Below, one piece after another: positions 33,282-36,557 of a DNA stretch of 36,557 bases. The stretch comes from a virus. The DNA lies in IMG/VR virus record IMGVR_UViG_3300010430_000247, positions 1 to 36,557 of that record, one strand, 5' to 3'. A program made the position numbers and the translations under genes. The notes under the pieces are model-generated. The model was not told the origin of the DNA. It saw only the letters and a program-made list of their open reading frames with translations, and searched no databases. Position 1 is the stretch's first letter; every line of letters starts with the position of its first letter.

Positions 33282-35018
33282 TTAAAATCCTATTACTATT
33301 TTGATGCGCTCTATGCTTTCTGGCGATCTTACTATTGGGTTTACGTTCTGCACATACAGAATTGTCTCTGATCCTAATATCATATCAGGCTGACTTATGC
33401 TATTTATAAGCGCTCTAGTACCTGTTGTCTGCCCAATTATAGTTTTTCCAGTACTAAAAGAACCTTTAGTGTTTATCAAATTGACTGTACCATTTTCTGA
33501 TGAATATACGTAACCTTCAGCATTTGTTCCCGATTCAATCACTCTTTCGTCGTTATCAAATGCACTTTGAAAGGTGTAAGTAACACCTAAATTTAAAGTT
33601 TGATCAAACACATCATTATTGTTTTCTAAATTAGCCACATCAAATGACGTGTTAGCAATAACAACTGTTTCAAGCGGATCAAAAATACCAGAAGTCTCTT
33701 CTAGTTCTATTTTAGTGTTGACTGAATCAATAGATAAAACTTTACCACTTGCACCAGAGTTTGCTTGAAGTACAGAATCACCAACATTGATACCAGACAC
33801 ATTATTCAAATCTATTGTAATGTTATTCAATAGAGGATTTTTTAATACACCAATTACCCTGAAATCGTTATTGGCACTTGGCGCTTCATCACCTGCAAAA
33901 TTAATTGAGAACCCTACATTCTTAGCAAACAACTCTTTCTGAGGATCTGATCCATGTCCATTCTTAGGTAGAACGATTGCTCTTGCTGTGGCTTTTGTAT
34001 ATCCAGTTTCAACATACGTTTCATTTGTTTCTATAGATACGTTAGCGTACAAGTACCCACTACCAGATTCTATAATTTCAACTCTATCTATAAACGTAGA
34101 CTCTTCATTAACAATTGCTCTTGCTCTAAATCCAGTTCCGTTACCATTAACAACTACGTTAGGTGAAATGATAAATGTGTCTCCAGCCACAGGTGTTGTT
34201 GTGAATGCTTCGTCAACAAGAACAAATTTGAAGTTGCCCTCAATACCATAGTCAATGATTTTTCTTAGTTGCCCTGCACCTGTACCAGAATCAATATAGA
34301 CAGCATTGTTGACATAATAATCTGCTGTTGGGTTGAGAAGTTCATCACCTTGAACGTAAAACTTTCTCGTGTTACCGCCAATATTTGTCTGTACAATAAT
34401 TCCAGATGCTGTTTGGTTATAACCAAATCCACTCTCGTTTATTTCAACATAGTCAATTGTACCAGCGACGGCATTGTTAACCACGTCTGAGTCAACTAGA
34501 AATGGAAAGTATTCAGTAGTAGCAAATTTTGCGTAAGTTGCGGTCGAAATTTTGTACATAAACTTCCACACATAATTGTCAGATGTTTGATAAAATTCAT
34601 CTGATGCTGAAGTTTCTGAAATTAATGGTTGCACTGTTGACGGAGAACTGTTATAATTGTTTATACACTTGAAAACACCATAGTCTTCACCCTCTTGAGA
34701 AACTACATAGAAGTCTCTAGTATCTAAACTACCATCGCTATCGTCATATGCGTAGTAAACAGTATTGGCTACCCATGGTTTATTTTTGATCATTAAAGAT
34801 ACATCACTATCAGTGACATATTTTCCAAATATCATGTGATTAGTTAGAATGTATTCCAACTGTTGATCACTGTTAGATGGATCTGGTGGCGACAATCCAT
34901 CTCCACCATCATATTCTAAAGTTTTTCCAGCGAACACGTAATAGTCATTCGCATTCACATCTTCTACCAACTTGTTGGCTAACATATTTCTGAAATTGGT
35001 TGTAACGATCTGAGTCAA
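33282..35018 (-). CDS. 8: Baseplate wedge subunit, T4 gp8 family
   Basis: This 578-residue protein matches the T4 gp8 pattern in its first third: IVTTNFR near the N-terminus (T4 VTSKFR), a glycine/proline-rich stretch, then DYGVFKCINN, SPSTVQP and SDNYVWKFMYKI followed by TTEYFPF. These correspond to the T4 segments around VYRCLD and DGYVWEYLFEI. gp8 is a dimeric wedge component of the hexagonal baseplate. The protein is longer than T4 gp8 (334 residues); the extra C-terminal half consists of short beta repeats (GSGYLYANVSI, SGASGKVLSID). The start is TTG at 35018, supported by AAGAGG six bases upstream and by the position of the conserved IVTTNFR; the first ATG would remove it. A candidate late promoter precedes it and the DUF4815 gene follows after 9 nt. 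Confidence 0.85.
   Translation of the reverse strand: MTQIVTTNFRNMLANKLVEDVNANDYYVFAGKTLEYDGGDGLSPPDPSNSDQQLEYILTNHMIFGKYVTDSDVSLMIKNKPWVANTVYYAYDDSDGSLDTRDFYVVSQEGEDYGVFKCINNYNSSPSTVQPLISETSASDEFYQTSDNYVWKFMYKISTATYAKFATTEYFPFLVDSDVVNNAVAGTIDYVEINESGFGYNQTASGIIVQTNIGGNTRKFYVQGDELLNPTADYYVNNAVYIDSGTGAGQLRKIIDYGIEGNFKFVLVDEAFTTTPVAGDTFIISPNVVVNGNGTGFRARAIVNEESTFIDRVEIIESGSGYLYANVSIETNETYVETGYTKATARAIVLPKNGHGSDPQKELFAKNVGFSINFAGDEAPSANNDFRVIGVLKNPLLNNITIDLNNVSGINVGDSVLQANSGASGKVLSIDSVNTKIELEETSGIFDPLETVVIANTSFDVANLENNNDVFDQTLNLGVTYTFQSAFDNDERVIESGTNAEGYVYSSENGTVNLINTKGSFSTGKTIIGQTTGTRALINSISQPDMILGSETILYVQNVNPIVRSPESIERIKIVIGF
33401..33408 (-). promoter_or_regulatory. Possible internal late promoter (perfect TATAAATA) inside the gp8 gene
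   Basis: A perfect TATAAATA on the minus strand lies within codons for ALIN near the gp8 C-terminus, about 130 nt before the start of the giant DUF4815 gene at 33272. The 8-mer is the full T4 late consensus, but it is farther from the next start than the other candidates (21-40 nt), so it may be chance in AT-rich coding sequence. Confidence 0.25.
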
Positions 35019-35049
35019 AGCAAGCCTCTTGTGATAAATTTATTTAATG

Positions 35050-35057
35050 TATTTATG
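35050..35057 (-). promoter_or_regulatory. Putative T4-type late promoter (CATAAATA) for the gp8 gene
   Basis: The minus strand reads CATAAATA, matching the NATAAATA element recognised in T4-like phages by the gp55 late sigma factor. It lies 32 nt upstream of the gp8 start at 35018, in the short AT-rich gap after the preceding stop codon. Spacing is like that of the perfect TATAAATA copies at 1742 and 10411. Confidence 0.55.
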
Positions 35058-35070
35058 TAACTAATAGTTA

Positions 35071-36557
35071 TTAGATATTTTCTTCTATCAAAGAATCTAG
35101 ACCATATTCAATAATTACGTTACCTTTTATTTGAGTTTCACCAAATAGTTCGCTACCAGCCACGTGTATCACGTCTTTGACTATATCTTCATATCTGTCA
35201 AATGAAACGTCTGTTTTAATTTGATAAGAGTATTCTTGATAAAATCTGTTATCATGTAAGAATTTATCGTTCAAATGTGATGTTTTAGTTTTCCAAAACC
35301 CTTCAGTCTTACCTTGTCTTTCAACAGATGCTACACCAGAGGCCGCAATAGCTTCAGAATCTAATTCCTTTAAAGTGACATTTTCTAGATTTGTATATCC
35401 GTATCCAGAATTGTCAATCTCAACCTTTGAAATTACGCCATCAGCAAAAACAACTCTTGATGTTATGTCTGCGTTATTGCCCATCTCTGGTTCATTTGTT
35501 ATTTTTTCTACTTGGGTGATCTCTGCTGTAGATGATGTAGTTGAACCAGTTATAGTATCTCCGGTTTGAAATCTATTATCAAAACTTAATGCTCTTACTG
35601 TCATTGATGATTCAGATAAAGATTTTATTCTACCTCTAGCACCAGAAGGGGCTGTTATTATTTCACCTAAAACAAATGTGCCTAACGTTTGCGTAAAGGA
35701 TATCGTTTTATCCAAAATTTCATAGTTAGCAATATCAGCGTTTAAAACTTTGTTGAATACCAGTGTATCATAACCAGTTCCGCGATTCACATTAGTTAAT
35801 GTTGCTATTTCACCAATAACGGTATTTTGTGATGCTAGGGCATCATCAATTATAGCGTCAAAGCCAGAGTATGGACTTTCTGGAAAACCATATCCACGAT
35901 CAAGATCAAACTCTAAAACAGCGCCAACACCAGTAGGTATAGAGTAGCTTGGAAGTTCGTCATATCCTTGACCATGATCTAAAATGTTTACACTTGTTAT
36001 TGCACCACTACCATCTGTTGTAATAGTCGCAACTGCGGATATGATGGCATCACCCCCTAGATAACCCCCACCACTGAATGTTATAAAATCGTTATTGCTA
36101 TATCCAGATCCACCATCAGTAATCACAACATTGTTTGCTATCTTACCGATACCACTCTTCTCAGCCGTCCCAACGACTATTTCAAGATAGGGAACATCGT
36201 CAACATTTACACCATTTATTCTGTCTGTGTTAATTAATACAGTTTCTTTTGTATCTTCTACAAGTGATCCTATTTCAAATCCAGCACCAGAGCCAGTTCC
36301 TATTCTTGTAATTTCTTTTGTTATACCATTTTCTGACGTTACGGTATTTACTGAATTGTTTGAGTAGTAGAATGGTGATGTGTTTCCGTTTAATCCGACT
36401 CTATCGCCAATTTGACCAACAACTATTCCAGAAGAAGACGTGTTGCTGTATCCTAATACATTATAATCAACACCGTCTATGTTTATTGTCTGAACACCAC
36501 TATATTCTACATTTGCTATTGAATTGATATTCTTTGAAATCTCACCGCGTATGTCCG
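35071..36557 (-). CDS. Large virion structural protein, 5' end beyond the window (C-terminal ~495 residues)
   Basis: The frame is open from the stop at 35071-35073 to the right edge without a stop, so the true start lies outside the window. A GTG at 36126 is internal, because coding continues upstream of it with sequence of the same character (for example RIGTGSGAGFEIGSL and PYLEIVVG). The visible part is rich in Gly-Ser-Gly-Tyr turns (DGGSGYSNND, DHGQGYDELP, NSGYGYTNLE), a repeated beta-structure common in marine T4-like virion proteins. The C-terminus (QEYSYQIKTDVSFDRYEDIV, then HVAGSELFGE) resembles the end of large structural proteins next to baseplate wedge genes in such phages. It lies immediately upstream of the gp8-like gene, which is the place of gp7 in the T4 order 6-7-8. 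The gp7 equivalence is positional inference only. Virion protein: fairly sure; exact role: unknown. Confidence 0.7.
   Translation of the reverse strand, partial: DIRGEISKNINSIANVEYSGVQTINIDGVDYNVLGYSNTSSSGIVVGQIGDRVGLNGNTSPFYYSNNSVNTVTSENGITKEITRIGTGSGAGFEIGSLVEDTKETVLINTDRINGVNVDDVPYLEIVVGTAEKSGIGKIANNVVITDGGSGYSNNDFITFSGGGYLGGDAIISAVATITTDGSGAITSVNILDHGQGYDELPSYSIPTGVGAVLEFDLDRGYGFPESPYSGFDAIIDDALASQNTVIGEIATLTNVNRGTGYDTLVFNKVLNADIANYEILDKTISFTQTLGTFVLGEIITAPSGARGRIKSLSESSMTVRALSFDNRFQTGDTITGSTTSSTAEITQVEKITNEPEMGNNADITSRVVFADGVISKVEIDNSGYGYTNLENVTLKELDSEAIAASGVASVERQGKTEGFWKTKTSHLNDKFLHDNRFYQEYSYQIKTDVSFDRYEDIVKDVIHVAGSELFGETQIKGNVIIEYGLDSLIEENI

Noticed and set aside
35061-35074. AT-only palindrome CTAATA-AC-TATTAG just after the stop of the right-edge gene
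   Set aside because: The stem has a single G-C pair and no U-tract, too weak to support a terminator call.
1-36557. Diversity-generating retroelement acting on the fibre tips
   Set aside because: No reverse transcriptase and no template/variable repeat pair with adenine-specific differences were seen; repeat differences are spread over all bases.

Overview
This window is a stretch of the late structural region of a tailed phage with a T4-like (myovirus) baseplate, probably marine. Every supported gene lies on the minus strand, so transcription runs from high to low coordinates. Three things point to this origin: a gp8-type baseplate wedge protein, a giant DUF4815-type virion protein directly after it, and repeated copies of the T4-type late promoter (TATAAATA or NATAAATA) just upstream of gene clusters. 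There are no tRNA, rRNA, integrase, transposase or replication genes. The host cannot be read from the sequence.

Layout in transcription order. (A) 36557-25401: the C-terminal part of a large virion protein entering from the right edge, then gp8, the 2142-residue DUF4815 protein, a small coiled-coil protein and a fibre with a C-terminal S74 chaperone domain. (B) 25362-18287: three TAATG-linked or adjacent adhesins with the same N-terminal module: a glycine-rich protein, a glycine-rich protein interrupted by two arrays of beta-propeller repeats, and a tail-collar protein with HxH motifs. A fibre-assembly-like protein follows. (C) 18238-15534: two small virion proteins and a long fibre, closed by a hairpin terminator. 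(D) 15434-10414: a long fibre, an overlooked 51-residue ORF, and three lectin-like proteins (H-type-lectin-like repeats, a GH54/ConA-like fold, LamG). (E) 10378-5702: a long fibre, a small head-domain protein, an adhesin-like protein and an assembly-like protein. (F) 5689-1745: a small virion protein, a double-LamG protein, an adhesin-like protein and a DUF4376-like protein. (G) 1709-1: a YadA-like repeat fibre and the start of a second beta-propeller protein cut by the left edge.

Most cassettes follow one scheme: late promoter, fibre or attachment protein, one or more sugar-binding-type tips, and then (in B, E and F) a chaperone-like protein at the end. Stop and start codons overlap (TAATG, TGATG or ATGA) inside the cassettes, which suggests translational coupling of parts that may assemble together. 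I infer that the locus encodes a large, modular host-recognition apparatus attached to the baseplate. The most striking feature is whole domains inserted inside other domains: propeller repeats inside a glycine-rich adhesin whose uninterrupted paralogue is the neighbouring gene, and a carbohydrate-binding-like domain inside a LamG domain.
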